Positions 22,114 to 32,559 of a stretch of DNA of 64,000 nucleotides are shown here, piece by piece (within the stretch, counting starts at the first letter, position 1; each line of letters starts with the position of its first letter). Both the position numbers and the translations under genes were made by a program. Origin of the DNA: Pachyseris speciosa (Eukaryota; Cnidaria; Anthozoa; Scleractinia; Pachyseridae); the NCBI GenBank assembly GCA_016490735.1, contig JAEMWC010000969.1, forward strand, positions 123,501 to 187,500. Direction: 5' to 3'. Below the pieces are notes generated by a model that saw only the letters and a program-made list of their open reading frames with translations, did no database searches and had not been told where the DNA came from.

Positions 22114-23540
22114 AATGACAAGGTCATTTACATCCTCCACAAAAATGTTAAACACAAGTGACTGAACTCCCATTGCAAAATTTCTCATTGCAAGGTGCAG
22201 TAGTTTGAAATGCACCACAAAGACTGTTGTACTGCATAAGCATTACAGGCCTTTGTTGAATTAATGAAAGATTAACCTGATGAAAGCTAGATGTCCTTAG
22301 TTACCTCTCCTACCAAGTTGTTTCTCCATTACAGAATAACAGCATACTGCCCAGCACTGGACTGCTGAGGAACAGGTTGCTGGTTTGAATCCCAGACCAG
22401 ACAGCAAACCATGGTGTTAATTAAAATTATTGCTTGTATCAAGCTGGCTGGGTTCTCAACATCTCTCTCAGATCAGATGATCAGGTTATTGGTTAATGAG
22501 ATTATAGTCTATTGGCCTTTTCACCCTCACACGTAATTTAAACATGAAGGGTACATAAAAGAACCTACACACTTGATGAAAAGAGTAGGTGGCATAGTTC
22601 CCAAATTCTGTGCTCTGTCTTAACATACAACTCAGGGTCAAGGTTGGTGGGTAGACCAACCACCTGTTCCCAGAGGCCTTATGACTGACTGATAACATAG
22701 CAAATATCTCTCAAGGGAATGTGCCACCCTCTGTGATGATCTTTTTTTTTATGTTTCCCAATAGTGATTTCAGAACTATTTTCAGTGAAAAATTTAGTTG
22801 CTGCATTTGGAAATCCAATGGCTTGATTCCCTTTTTTTCCCTCACTATTAACAAACCTGTTGGCAAGAAGATGCTTGGCTTCCCCCTTAGAGAGGAGTAA
22901 ATAGGCGTATTTAGAGAGATTGGGTAATCCATTCAGCCACCCAAATATTTATTACTACTGTTTCTGCTCAGTCATGATAAACATGCAAAGACAACAATGG
23001 GTTGGATTTATCCAATTGCCCTTCAGGCTAGTTGATTCTACCTTTCACTGAATCAAGGATCACAGGTTCATGCTACACTTAAAAAATTCTGATATTTTTC
23101 CAGTGGATAATTAGCTAACCATGGTATAAACACCTCTCATCCACTGAAGCTAAGAAAGTGGTCAATAAAAATGGCTCCTTAGAAGCCAAGCACTTGAGAA
23201 TCTCACTGAATGAGTTCAGTCACAGTGTACCACAACAATGCAGCGTTTTAGTAATACTACAAAATTTGTTTTATAAATTAAATTACATTAAAAGAATTCA
23301 TCAAGGCCGGTCTGCATTTATTCATTTGTTCAAATTAAAGGTAAGCGAGCTTCAAAAGCTAAAACTTAACAAACGAGTGAACGGCAAAATCCTGTTTCTC
23401 CGCAACTCAAATAAAACAACGCTCTCGATTCTTTACTAAAAAAATTCTTTGCTATTTTATTTCGAAGGGATGACATGAAATACATCGACAATATTAATCA
23501 CCTCAGCTTCCTTCAGCTGAATCATCAGTGGTGCTTCAGT
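21063..23540. other. No gene seen in about 2.5 kb
   Basis: AT-rich. Contains a (TTG)n run at about 22080-22112 and a possible tRNA-derived B box (GGTTTGAATCCC) near 22385. Frames of 70-98 codons at 21238-21534, 22486-22698, 22711-22932 and 23158-23439 have no start context, splice pattern or domain to support them. Confidence 0.45.
22080..22112. repeat. (TTG)n microsatellite
   Basis: About ten TTG triplets following gcaaattgtta. Confidence 0.9.
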
Positions 23541-23925
23541 ACCCAAAAAAGATATCATTATCACATAGGCTTTGGAGACACATATCGCCTTTCCCAGCGT
23601 TCATGAAATTTGTACGTTATAAGAGCTTACTTTGGGTCCAAAACCGCAAATATTCCCCAACAACGATGAACCATGTGGACAAGGCGTTCGCAAAACAAAA
23701 ATGGCGTTTTCTTCTTTCCACATCACTTCACGCGCGAGAGCTCGCGAGTATCGCGTAACGGAAGTAAGTTTGATAGGCTGATTTTGAAAAATGTCAATCA
23801 ATCAAAAAAGTGGGCGGTAGACGTTCCGCGGAAGACTTGTATCAGGCTCTATTTTTCGTTTCGCCTTTCCCTCGGGAAAGGTTTACCATCGAAACGAAAA
23901 TAGAGCCTGATCGCAGGTTATCCTA
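23541..23925. repeat. Repeat block ending in a palindrome
   Basis: The end is a hairpin: atcaggctctatttttcg (about 23850) against cgaaaatagagcctgat (about 23895), with a smaller inner hairpin (cctttccctcgggaaagg). It is followed by cgcaggtta, the complement of the flank at 20977-20985. On the minus strand a Ser/Pro/Gly-rich 66-codon frame crosses the block. Confidence 0.55.
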
Positions 23926-24489
23926 TCTATAATTTTGTTCTTCCTATCTATAATTTGTTCTCGTTCTATTGCCTCTAATATATATTTAGCCAAGCCTAAA
24001 AGCGGAGCTCCAAATCATTATCATTCCTTTTTTCTGGCAGTCATGTATAATCTGCTTATCATATCACCTATCCAACTTCACTGACGCAATGCTGTAGAAA
24101 ATAGTATGGAAAGGTAGATTTGCACCTTCCGGTCCAGATCTGCTTCTGGATCAGATTTGGACCTCCCCCAAGTCCAGATCTGCTAGCAGATATGAACCCC
24201 ATTTCATGAATTTGCCCCCCACTCCCCCCCCCCCCCTCCGAAAACAAGCGTTCTGTTGAGTAAGGTAATGGAATTCCTTTGAAAATTGAATGCAAACAAA
24301 CTTTCCTAACAATTTAGAGCAATTCCTAATTACAGGTATGGTTCCCTGTTCAAATGTTTGCTACTTAGTTATGGTTTAGGGCCACTACATATTGGTGGAG
24401 GATGCTGGTGATTTCATCTTTGAATCACTATCACATCAGTTATATAGTGATTCAGATCATCACTTAACAATCAATGCAATTTCCTCCAG

Positions 24490-24666
24490 TGAGACAATGA
24501 GAAATCAGAAATTGTGTATCCTCTGGACACTGGGACGCACCCCCCCCCCCCCCGAAAAAAAATATTTAAATGACAATAGTTTTTCTAATATTTTTGGTTG
24601 GGTGGGGGGGGGCGGTGCGTCCCACTGTGCAGAGGATACACAACTTCTTGATCTCATAGTCTCATT
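24490..24666. mobile_element. Palindromic MITE with poly-C/poly-G loop
   Basis: Inverted arms of about 60 bases: attgtgtatcctctg...tgggacgcacc on the left and ggtgcgtccca...cagaggatacacaa on the right. The loop begins with a C run and ends with a G run, so the runs also pair. Confidence 0.75.
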
Positions 24667-25081
24667 AAAGAAAGATATATGGAATCAATAAAAATATTTG
24701 GATATGAATAAAGGCCTATATATTTGTTTGACATTTACCTCTTGACCTTAATAACACGGGAGAAAAGTGCTAGAAACCAGTGTAGCCATCTTAACTTGAT
24801 CTTTTTTTTGCAAGAAAGGTAGTCCCACTTTACTCCACGTACATTTGAAATTACAAACACTTATTCAAACATCACAAATCCCATTAAACATTAGTTATTT
24901 CACTCAGAGTAAACAAAGAAAGTCAGAGTTTGCCAATAGAGTTATGAAAAATCATGATAATGGACCATGCTGTCTGTCTGAAATAACTTAATAGGGTTAA
25001 AATACCAGATGGCCAGTGTACAAACCAATGAATAAAAATTTAGGTTGGCAACACAGATACACAAACAAAATACTAAAACAC

Positions 25082-25230
25082 CAGGCCCCAGTTGTTCAAA
25101 GCGTGGATAACTCTATTCAGTGAATAAGTCGCCATCCAGTGGTTAAAATGTAACAGATGCAATATATTTTATCCACTGGACAGCAAATTATCTGGTGGAT
25201 AAGTTACCCTCTCTTTGAACAACTGGGGCC
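25082..25230. mobile_element. Palindromic MITE, GGCCCCAGTTGTTCAAA family
   Basis: Starts ggccccagttgttcaaag and ends ctttgaacaactggggcc, a perfect terminal inverted match of 18 bases. Interior arms (gtggataa, ttatccac-type motifs) pair imperfectly. Confidence 0.8.
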
Positions 25231-26040
25231 AGTATGAAAATAAAACAATAATAACAGTTCAAAGCAGTCTGATTTTTTCCACCACCCCCCCTCCCGGCCC
25301 CCCAAACCAGAAAAGAAAGAAAGAAAGAAGCAAGGCTACAGATACCATAGACAGTACAGATCTATCCTCACCTATTTTCAATGAAGACATTAAGGAGAGT
25401 ATTTTACATTGCCATCTATCACATTGCGACAAACACGTTTGTTTCAAGGTACACACAAAATACATACTATCTACATCAAATTAAAAAGATGTAGGGGTTC
25501 AGGGATTTGCCCTAGAGTAAAAACTTCCAGAACCATATGAAAATCCCACAGGTTTTTTGAAAACGAACATTCAATGAGCCATAATTGGTTCTGATGTTTG
25601 GAAGGTAATTTAACCCTGTTTTGTAACAGGCCCAAGTATTACAACTAGGAATTGAATCTACTTTAGAAAAGGAAAGAACAATTATTAATAGTACTTATGC
25701 AGATGAAAAGAGCTTATTGCCAATTGAAAAGTAACAAGGTCAAAAACCATAATTACATTAAAACCATTAAACAAAAGGCTAGTGTGGTGGTCAAATTTTG
25801 AAAAAAAAAATAATGACACATTGTTTTCTTTTGTAAAATAAATAAGGGTTCAAGAGTAGACTCATATACATGACCCCAAGCAGTTATCCCATACGTCAAA
25901 TGGATATATTATGGGATACATTAAAGTTATAAGGATCTAATCCCAATACTTTGTCTAATTATTTTTTTGTTTTCAATACAATACCCATGAATGAAAAATA
26001 AATGATAATGAATATATGAAAACGGGTTTATTACAACCAA
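25231..26040. other. No gene seen
   Basis: AT-rich spacer with an A run near 25800. The 89-codon frame at 25215-25484 starts inside the MITE and has no support. Confidence 0.4.
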
Positions 26041-26061
26041 CAAAATGACCAGCTCCCAGTT

Positions 26062-26134
26062 GGCTTGTTAGCTCTGTTGGTAGAGCACTGCACCAGTATC
26101 GCAGAGGACGTGGATTTGAATCCCATACAAGCCT
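26062..26134 (+). tRNA. tRNA-like sequence, repeat unit 3
   Basis: Acceptor GGCTTGT with ACAAGCC intact. D-arm gctctgttggtagagc has one change; the T-arm has GGATTTGAATCCC, weaker than consensus. Same flanks as units 1 and 2 (aaatgaccagctcccagttg before, tgaattttta after). Confidence 0.55.
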
Positions 26135-26301
26135 GAATTTTTACCAGGCTATATTTTCACTACTGCTTAAGTAGTGTTCATAACTACAGTGATCACTCAC
26201 ACATTCATTCTTTAATCCGCAGTTTAAATGTTAATATTCATTATCACATATTCATCACTCATGGGTATATTATGAACCAGCAAAATGACCAGCTCCCAGT
26301 T

Positions 26302-26374
26302 GGCTTGTTAGCTCAGTTGGTAGATCATTGCACTGGTATCACAGAGGTCGTGGGTTTAAATCCCGTACAAGCCT
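26302..26374 (+). tRNA. tRNA-like sequence, repeat unit 4
   Basis: 240 bases downstream of unit 3. Acceptor stem intact; D-arm changed (tagatcattg); B box GGGTTTAAATCCC degraded. A pseudo-copy. Confidence 0.5.
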
Positions 26375-26533
26375 GAATTTTTATCAGGCTTAAGTAGTGT
26401 TCATAACTGCGATGATCATTCACATACGATTCTTTAATCCACAGTTTCAAATACGTTATTTTCATGTATTTATTATCACATATTCATCAGTCGTGGGTAT
26501 ATTACGAACCAACAAAATGAACAGCTCCCAGTT

Positions 26534-26606
26534 GGCTTGTTAACTCATTTGGTGCGCTGCTCCGGTATCGCAGAGGTCGTACTGGGTTTGAATCCCGTAC
26601 AAGTCT
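26534..26606 (+). tRNA. tRNA-like sequence, repeat unit 5 (degenerate)
   Basis: 232 bases downstream of unit 4, with a deletion in the D-arm (gtgcgctgc), an insertion before the T-arm and a changed acceptor end (caagtct). Clearly a decaying copy. Confidence 0.5.
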
Positions 26607-27348
26607 GAATATGTTTTCAGGCTTTATTTGCACTACTACTTCAGTAGTGTTCATAACTACGATGATCATTCACATATTCAGTATGGATTAAATAATATAC
26701 CCCGTTCCTTGAAGTTGAGGTCTTAACAGTGAGATAGCATATTTAATGCTCACTCTCCTTTAGTTGTGGTTACTGCACTTAATCACTAAACCTACAAGAA
26801 TTAATGACCATTCCGCTACACTAATAGATTATATCTATACAAATATTCCGCAAAAGGTGGTTAAATCTGGAATCTGTCTTGCTGGAATAACTGATCATTT
26901 TTTGCACTGTTGATAATAAGCTCCCAACATATGAGAAGTTGAAGTATTTCAGAGATTTTTCTAGATTCAAAGATTAGCTATTTATTAATGACCTTAACAA
27001 CTTGAACTTTAACAATCTGGTTAGTTGAGATGTGAATCAAAGCATGAATAATATTCTAAAAGCCCTAACAAAGATAACAGATAAGTATGCCCCTTTAAAG
27101 AAAATCTCTAATTCACAAAAAGGCTGTTAAAAAAAACATGGATGTCAAAATGTTTGTTAGTCTCAATTAAAATAAGGCATAGCTTATTTAAATCCTATTT
27201 CCTCAGTAAAGATCCTGATAAGATAAAGCAATACAAAATTTATAACAATAAACTTAACAAGCTCTAAGAACGAGCAAAAAAGAATTATTTTGCGGCTCAA
27301 TTTTATTTAAATAAGCACAATATAAAAGCCACTTGGGGACTGATAGGA

Positions 27349-28747
27349 ATGTTAATCAATAGGAAAAAGAATCCAAGTACTTCTATAAATCATTTATTCT
27401 ATAACAATAGGATCTACACCGATAAAAGAGACATATGTAACCATCTCAATTCTCATTTTATTAATGTGAGCCCAAGCTTGGCTGCACAAATAGGTGACTA
27501 TGGTAACCTTAATCCAACTCAATATATCACAAGATCGTATAGTAATAGTTTTATGTTTCGTGCTATTAATGTCCAAAAAGTAAAAGACCTGATCCAAAAC
27601 TTGAAAATCAACAAAGCTTCAATTGACATTCCTAACAAATGTATAAAATTGGCAGTAGAAAGCATTAGTGAAGCCCCGACAGAAGTGTTTAGCTATTCTC
27701 TTGTTCAAGGAATAATGCCCGATATATTAAAGGTATCGAGAGTAATCCCTATAGATAAAGGCGGAGATGCAACTGACCCATCTAATTTTCTTCCAATATC
27801 TACACTTTACTCATTTGCGCAAATCTTTGAGAAGCTTGTCTACTCCCAAGTGTTAACTTATCTAGAAAAATATGATATTCTGAACAAATTTCAGTTTGGC
27901 TTCCGCAAAGAACGATCAACAGAAGAGGCGATAGTAGAAATTAGTGATAATTTGAAGAAAGCCACAGACAACAATCTATACACTTGCGAAGTTTTTCTAG
28001 ACTTCGCCAAGGCTTTTGATACTGTAAACCATCAAATATTGTTTAAAAGGTAGAGGTATATGGCATAAGGGGTATTCCCTTAAAGTGGTTCACAAATTAC
28101 TTGTTTAATAAGCAACAAAATGTTTCTCTTAATAGTGTTGAGTCACCAAAACAAACGATTACATGTAGTATACCACAGGGTAGGTCCCTTGGCCCTCTTT
28201 TATTCTTACTCTATGTAAATGACATTTCTAACTGCTCTGATAAACTGAACTTTAGGAGTTTTGCTGATGACATTAATGTTTTTGCCTCATCACTTTCTAT
28301 TCGCGATCTTGAAAAACTAATTAACGCAGAGCTGACTAAACTTGAATAGAATGAATAGAATGGTGCGATCTAAACAAGCTATCTATAAATATTAAGAAAA
28401 CTAATTACATGATTGTTAAATCCCTTTACAAGAAATCAGGAAACATAAATATTAAATTACCAAATAAAGATGGAAATAGTGCCGTAATAGAAAAAAGAGA
28501 TCATATTAAATACTTAGGCGTCTTACTTGATGAAAAGCTCTCATGGAAGCACCATATAGCATTCGTCTGTTCTAGAATTGCCCGAAATACTTGGATTTTT
28601 AGCAAACTAAGGCATTATATGTCTCTAGCCCAATTAAAACAACTTTATTATAGTCTTGTCAATCCCTATATTTCTTATGCTATTCTTTCATTTGGAGTGG
28701 GTTTAAAACTCAAATTAAAAAAGTACAAACAAAACAAAACACAGTAA
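27349..28747 (+). pseudogene. Reverse transcriptase of the CR1/L2-like LINE
   Basis: Three frames (27349-28053, 28101-28349, 28409-28747) cover the fingers, palm and thumb of a LINE reverse transcriptase. Seen: NFLPISTLYSFAQIFEK (motif 2 region), QFGFRKERSTEEA, FLDFAKAFDTVNH (motif A; F-D-F-x-K-A-F-D), SIPQGRSLGPLLFLLYVND (motif B) and FADDINVF (motif C, the catalytic Asp pair). The first junction changes frame just after motif A. The enzyme would copy LINE RNA at nicked target DNA; this copy cannot make it. Confidence 0.85.
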
Positions 28748-28883
28748 TAAGAACAATATTTTTTGCCACTACTCATGGAAAGAACACAGAAAGTGCCTTT
28801 TCCCGTATGAGCCTATTAGATATCCTATCAGTTACTTCTATCTTTAAATTGCAAGCACTTAAATTTGCACATCGTTAGAAAGC

Positions 28884-29081
28884 TTCAAAGCCGGGCTGCG
28901 GTAGTCGGGTCATTTGACTTCATTGCCTACAGTTTTTAGATTAGAAATGCACGGCTCTCGTGGAAAGCAGGGTTTTATATTTTATATTTTTATATTAGTA
29001 AATAAATAAAAAGTAGTAATATATAATTAGTTGTAATTTTACAACTGTGTATAAATAAAGTATTCTGTTCTGTTCTATAGC
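28884..29081 (+). mobile_element. 198-bp insertion inside the LINE, flanked by AAAGC
   Basis: AAAGC at 28879-28883 and again at 29082-29086. Removing the insert and one AAAGC makes the LINE frame continuous across the site (apart from one earlier stop), which fixes the boundaries well. The insert ends ataaataaag plus tattctgttctgttct, a short-repeat tail typical of CR1/L2-type 3' ends, so it may be a 5'-truncated LINE. Confidence 0.7.
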
Positions 29082-29340
29082 AAAGCACTACCAAACATCT
29101 TTGAAAACTATTTTCAGTATTCTACTGATATTCATAGTTATAATACCAGTTATGCCGCTAATAAAAATTTTTATAAGCCGTGCACAAGAACCAACATTGG
29201 AAAACAATCTGTATCTTCAATTGCAGTTGACCTTTGGCAAGATCTTCCAGCTAGCTTGAAAAGTCTTAAAACTTTTACTTTTCATGGCAAATAAGAAAAA
29301 TGATCACGCAATGACATTTTATCACTTACAGTTACAGTGA

Positions 29341-30285
29341 GGCAAAATAAATAAGAAATTCATGACGAGCGGATAATTTTTGTATGCAAAAAAATTCCCA
29401 TTGAGTCAAAGTACTTTTGATGAATTTTTAATTTAAGAAAACTTTACCTTAGAACTGCATAGCTAATGGTTTTTGCCTGAGGCTGTTCCTGAAATGTAGC
29501 CAATTGTCTTTAAATGGAAAGGATATTCACAACTCTATACAGAAACAAGAATAATATATAGCTCTTTTATATTAATAAAGGGTAACAAATAGATTTATCA
29601 TGGTGAATACAACAAAAGTTAATAGTTTTGCTGAGACCTGTTGCAAATTGCCAATTATTGGTAGTGGTTGGTGGGCAATTGCAATACATTTCCTCATAAC
29701 AATCACAAAAATTATTGAAAATGAACGTCAAAAAATGCTGAATTCAGCATGGGCAACCTATTTATGGCTTGTGGCTTCTATCATATAATATTTATTTGTT
29801 AAGACTCCTGGATGTTTTAGACAGTTCACTTTTCATCACAAATGCCTCAAACAGATTTGCTTCCCGAGAGAATTATACACTGTATTATACCATAAACTGC
29901 CGCTTTTAAGCTCCCCTATGTAAAAGCCCCCTATATTACCCCATTTACCTGTAAACAAAGAGTACACCTGGTAATAAGTCCCTCTCCAAATAAATTGAGT
30001 TTAGAATGACATTTTGAAGCTTAATTTAAAACCAATAAATGCCAACTGTATGCTATGCTAATCTTAAAAGCTTATTTCAAAGTGATTTTCTAGCCCTCTG
30101 TTTATAAGCTCTTGTAAACCTTATGAGCAGCAGTTTATGGGATATACACTTATGTCATCAGCTAATTATCCCAGCAACAACTCTCACTGTACAGTTGTCA
30201 TGACTTATGAATGACTTGCTTCAACTTGAATGAGAGGGGCATAATGAGTTATTAAAGAAAAGATATTTGATGAACAGGTCTTGTC
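29341..30285. other. No gene seen; downstream of RecQ gene
   Basis: AT-rich, probably holding the RecQ 3'UTR next to 30286. No credible frame: the 62-codon frame at 29600-29788 is unsupported. Confidence 0.45.
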
Positions 30286-32137
30286 CTATATGCCGAAAGT
30301 ATCAAGCAAGTCTGGTTCTGTTTTGATAAATTCAATCCCTTCCATAATCTTTTGGGCAAGATTGCTTTCACTTTTGTAGGTAAAGAGCATCAGACCAGTT
30401 AAATCGTTCAGAGCCTCAAAGTACGTTATCTCACTGGAAATGAGCCCTTCAAGGACTGGCTTGTTATTAGCTGGCACTTCTCTGACTTTAGTTTTCATTA
30501 CCTTGGGGGCACTGCTAACAGACATATTACATTGCCCATCACAAACACAGCAACATCTTTCCTGAGTAACACTTGAAAATCCTAGGTACTTCAAAATTAA
30601 AGTCCTAAGACATGATTCTTCAGATCTACAATAATCCTTCATTTGTTCTTGCACATGCACCTTGTTGCTAGCAATGTCAGAATTGTTATAAAACAATGTA
30701 GCACAGGCAGGTTTTCCTGTTCTGCCTTCACGTCCAATCTCCTGCATGTACGATTCCAAGTTGCTTGGTGAGGAGATGTGTATAATTTGTTCCACATAGG
30801 GAGCATTTACACCCATACCAAGGGCTGATGTGGCAAACAAAACACGTATTCGCGAGTTCTCTTCTTTTATTTCGGAAATTATACTCTTCTTCATACGTTT
30901 TGTTTGGGGAGCATGAAATTGGGCAAATAGCCTTCCAGATGGATCTTTTGTTTCCCCCACAAACTGCTTATCAGCCAAGATCCTTTCAAACAATCCATAG
31001 GCATAGCCACAATACTTAAGTTTCAAGTATATAATTGTCATGGGATACCTCTCCCTCTGCAAAGCCAGGTCATTTGCAATTGGTACAAGGATCTGGTCAA
31101 AACCTTCATAGCCATGGTGGTTGCTCATCCTCACTTTCTTTTCCAAATAGATGTTACTCCGATTTGGGTTGGCTGTAATAACCTTACAGTCAGTCTTCAA
31201 TGACAAACTGTGTTTAAGGTTTTTCAACATCTGCGGTGGTGCTGTGGCTGTAAGGGCCATGACTGGTACAGTTGGAAAAAACGCTTTAAGAGCTGACAGG
31301 TCTTTAAAGTCCTTCCTGAAATCTTCACCCCTAAGTTACAATAGAGTTAAAATTATTATTATGTTGCCATCAGGCTTATACCAAAATTATTATCATAGTG
31401 CATGAAGAAAATGTAAGGCCAATTTATAAAATTTGGCATTTCTCGCGATTAAGTATCCATTATCGGACTTTTTCGTTCATAAGACACCTAATAAAATATG
31501 CAATTCAGCCGCTTAACCGAGCCTGTCTGCCTGTCTGGCCCGATTTACACTTTGCACGTGTTATGTGCGCTGTCTAAAAACCTTGCCATATTTCCACGCA
31601 ATGAGCTTCGTCGACCACACATGCAACCACATTCCTTTGAAAAACCTTGCTGTTCATCAGTTGGCGTCCTTCCTTACTCAAAAGAGCCTCTGGATGTGCG
31701 AACACAATCTGGACATCTCCATTCATTAGTCTCGCACTTGGATTGCTTAAAGATCGTTCAGGGCTTTCGTCCGCCAGCTCTGAATAATTGAACAAACTGT
31801 CAATCGCTTCCCGCTCGTCGTGGTTTAGCTGGAGAACATCAGCAGTAATTCCTCTTTTCTGCAGCACTTTAAGTTGGTCCTCTATAATAGAGTTTAAAGG
31901 ACAAACAACTATCACAATATTCTTGTCTGCTTTGACAGGCAAGAAGTCCGGTAGGAGCTGAAACAGCAGAGATTTGCCGAAACCGGTCGGTAGAACAGCA
32001 ATAATATCTTGGCCTTTCAGTAAGCATTCAAAGCATTTAACCTGAAGCGGTTTTAAACAGAACGACGGAAAGTTACAACGATTAAAGGCAGATCCAAGTC
32101 GACTAAGCACGCTTATCGCAGACAATGTCTCCGCCAT
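30286..32137 (-). CDS. RecQ-family ATP-dependent DNA helicase, two exons
   Basis: Exon 1 is 32137-31587 and exon 2 is 31330-30286, giving 531 residues. A RecQ helicase unwinds DNA 3' to 5' in recombination and repair. Motifs in order: motif 0-like LKPLQ (Q32), Walker A LPTGFGKS (49-56), DEAH (176-179) followed by WGEDFR as in RecQ proteins, LTATA (motif III, about 210), ATSALGMG (motif V), QEIGREGRTGK (motif VI), then the RecQ zinc-binding cysteines (YC...SC...CCCVCDGQC). It ends soon after the zinc region, so winged-helix and HRDC domains are absent. The start is in a strong context (AAGATGGCGG). The frame is continuous only if the intron is GC-AG. Cnidarian genomes often hold several short RecQ-like genes; whether this copy is expressed is unknown. 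Confidence 0.88.
31331..31586 (-). other. GC-AG intron of the RecQ gene
   Basis: Exon 1 ends ATATG, the intron starts GCAAGG and ends CTTAG, and exon 2 starts GGGTGAAGAT. This split restores the Trp codon of the conserved W-G-x-D-F-R stretch. The nearby GT (in caagGTTTTT) would put exon 2 out of frame. Intron length 256 bases. Confidence 0.8.
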
Positions 32138-32150
32138 CTTGGTTTGTCGC
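32120..32150 (-). promoter_or_regulatory. RecQ start context, YY1-like CAAGATGGCGG
   Basis: The initiator ATG lies in CCAAGATGGCGG, which matches both a Kozak-type context and the known YY1 core AAGATGGCGGC. Such overlap is common at metazoan TATA-less promoters with short 5'UTRs. Binding is inferred only. Confidence 0.4.
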
Positions 32151-32555
32151 TTTTAATTTATGCAAACCTGGCAAAACCTGGCAAATTTATTACACCCAGG
32201 ATTTCAGGGTGTAAGATAGACACGTGACCAGCCGATGCCAGGGCCTTTTCCCGGCCCCACCCATTTTTTGAGGGAAAAGCCCTGGGGACGAGGTTGAAGA
32301 AAAGCGCATTTTTTCACGATTACTACAGACTGGCCGCCATCTTAAAAGTTTGTGTGCACCATCAAAATCACGTGACATGCGAAAAAACACAACAAAGAGT
32401 TAGGTCTTTGAAGTCCCACCGGCTTTCATAACCAGTCTCCCTCCATTAACTATGCCCTCACTTATTTAACCTTCACATATGTTTGCACTCTCATCATATA
32501 AAAGTTTGATTAATTTGTTTTGAGAGAATGCGTTACTCTCTGGACTCTCTGTGTT
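32151..32555. other. No gene seen; upstream of RecQ
   Basis: Probable promoter side of the RecQ gene. Contains ccctggggacgaggttg, which looks like part of a dispersed repeat. No frame supported. Confidence 0.4.
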
Positions 32556-32559
32556 GATG

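Larger units (their letters stand above)
26760..29310 (+). mobile_element. CR1/L2-like LINE, inactive, split by a short insertion
   Basis: Pieces in order: end of the APE-type endonuclease (26790-26910; SATLIDYIYTN then GITDHF), a stop-ridden linker, reverse transcriptase (27349-28747) and the conserved C-terminal tail (about 29082-29290; YNTSYA, GKQSVSS, LWQDLPASLKS). Several stops and at least two frameshifts (near 28053 and 28349) inactivate it. A 198-bp insertion interrupts the tail at 28884-29081. Placement with CR1/L2-type LINEs is from motif style. Confidence 0.8.
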
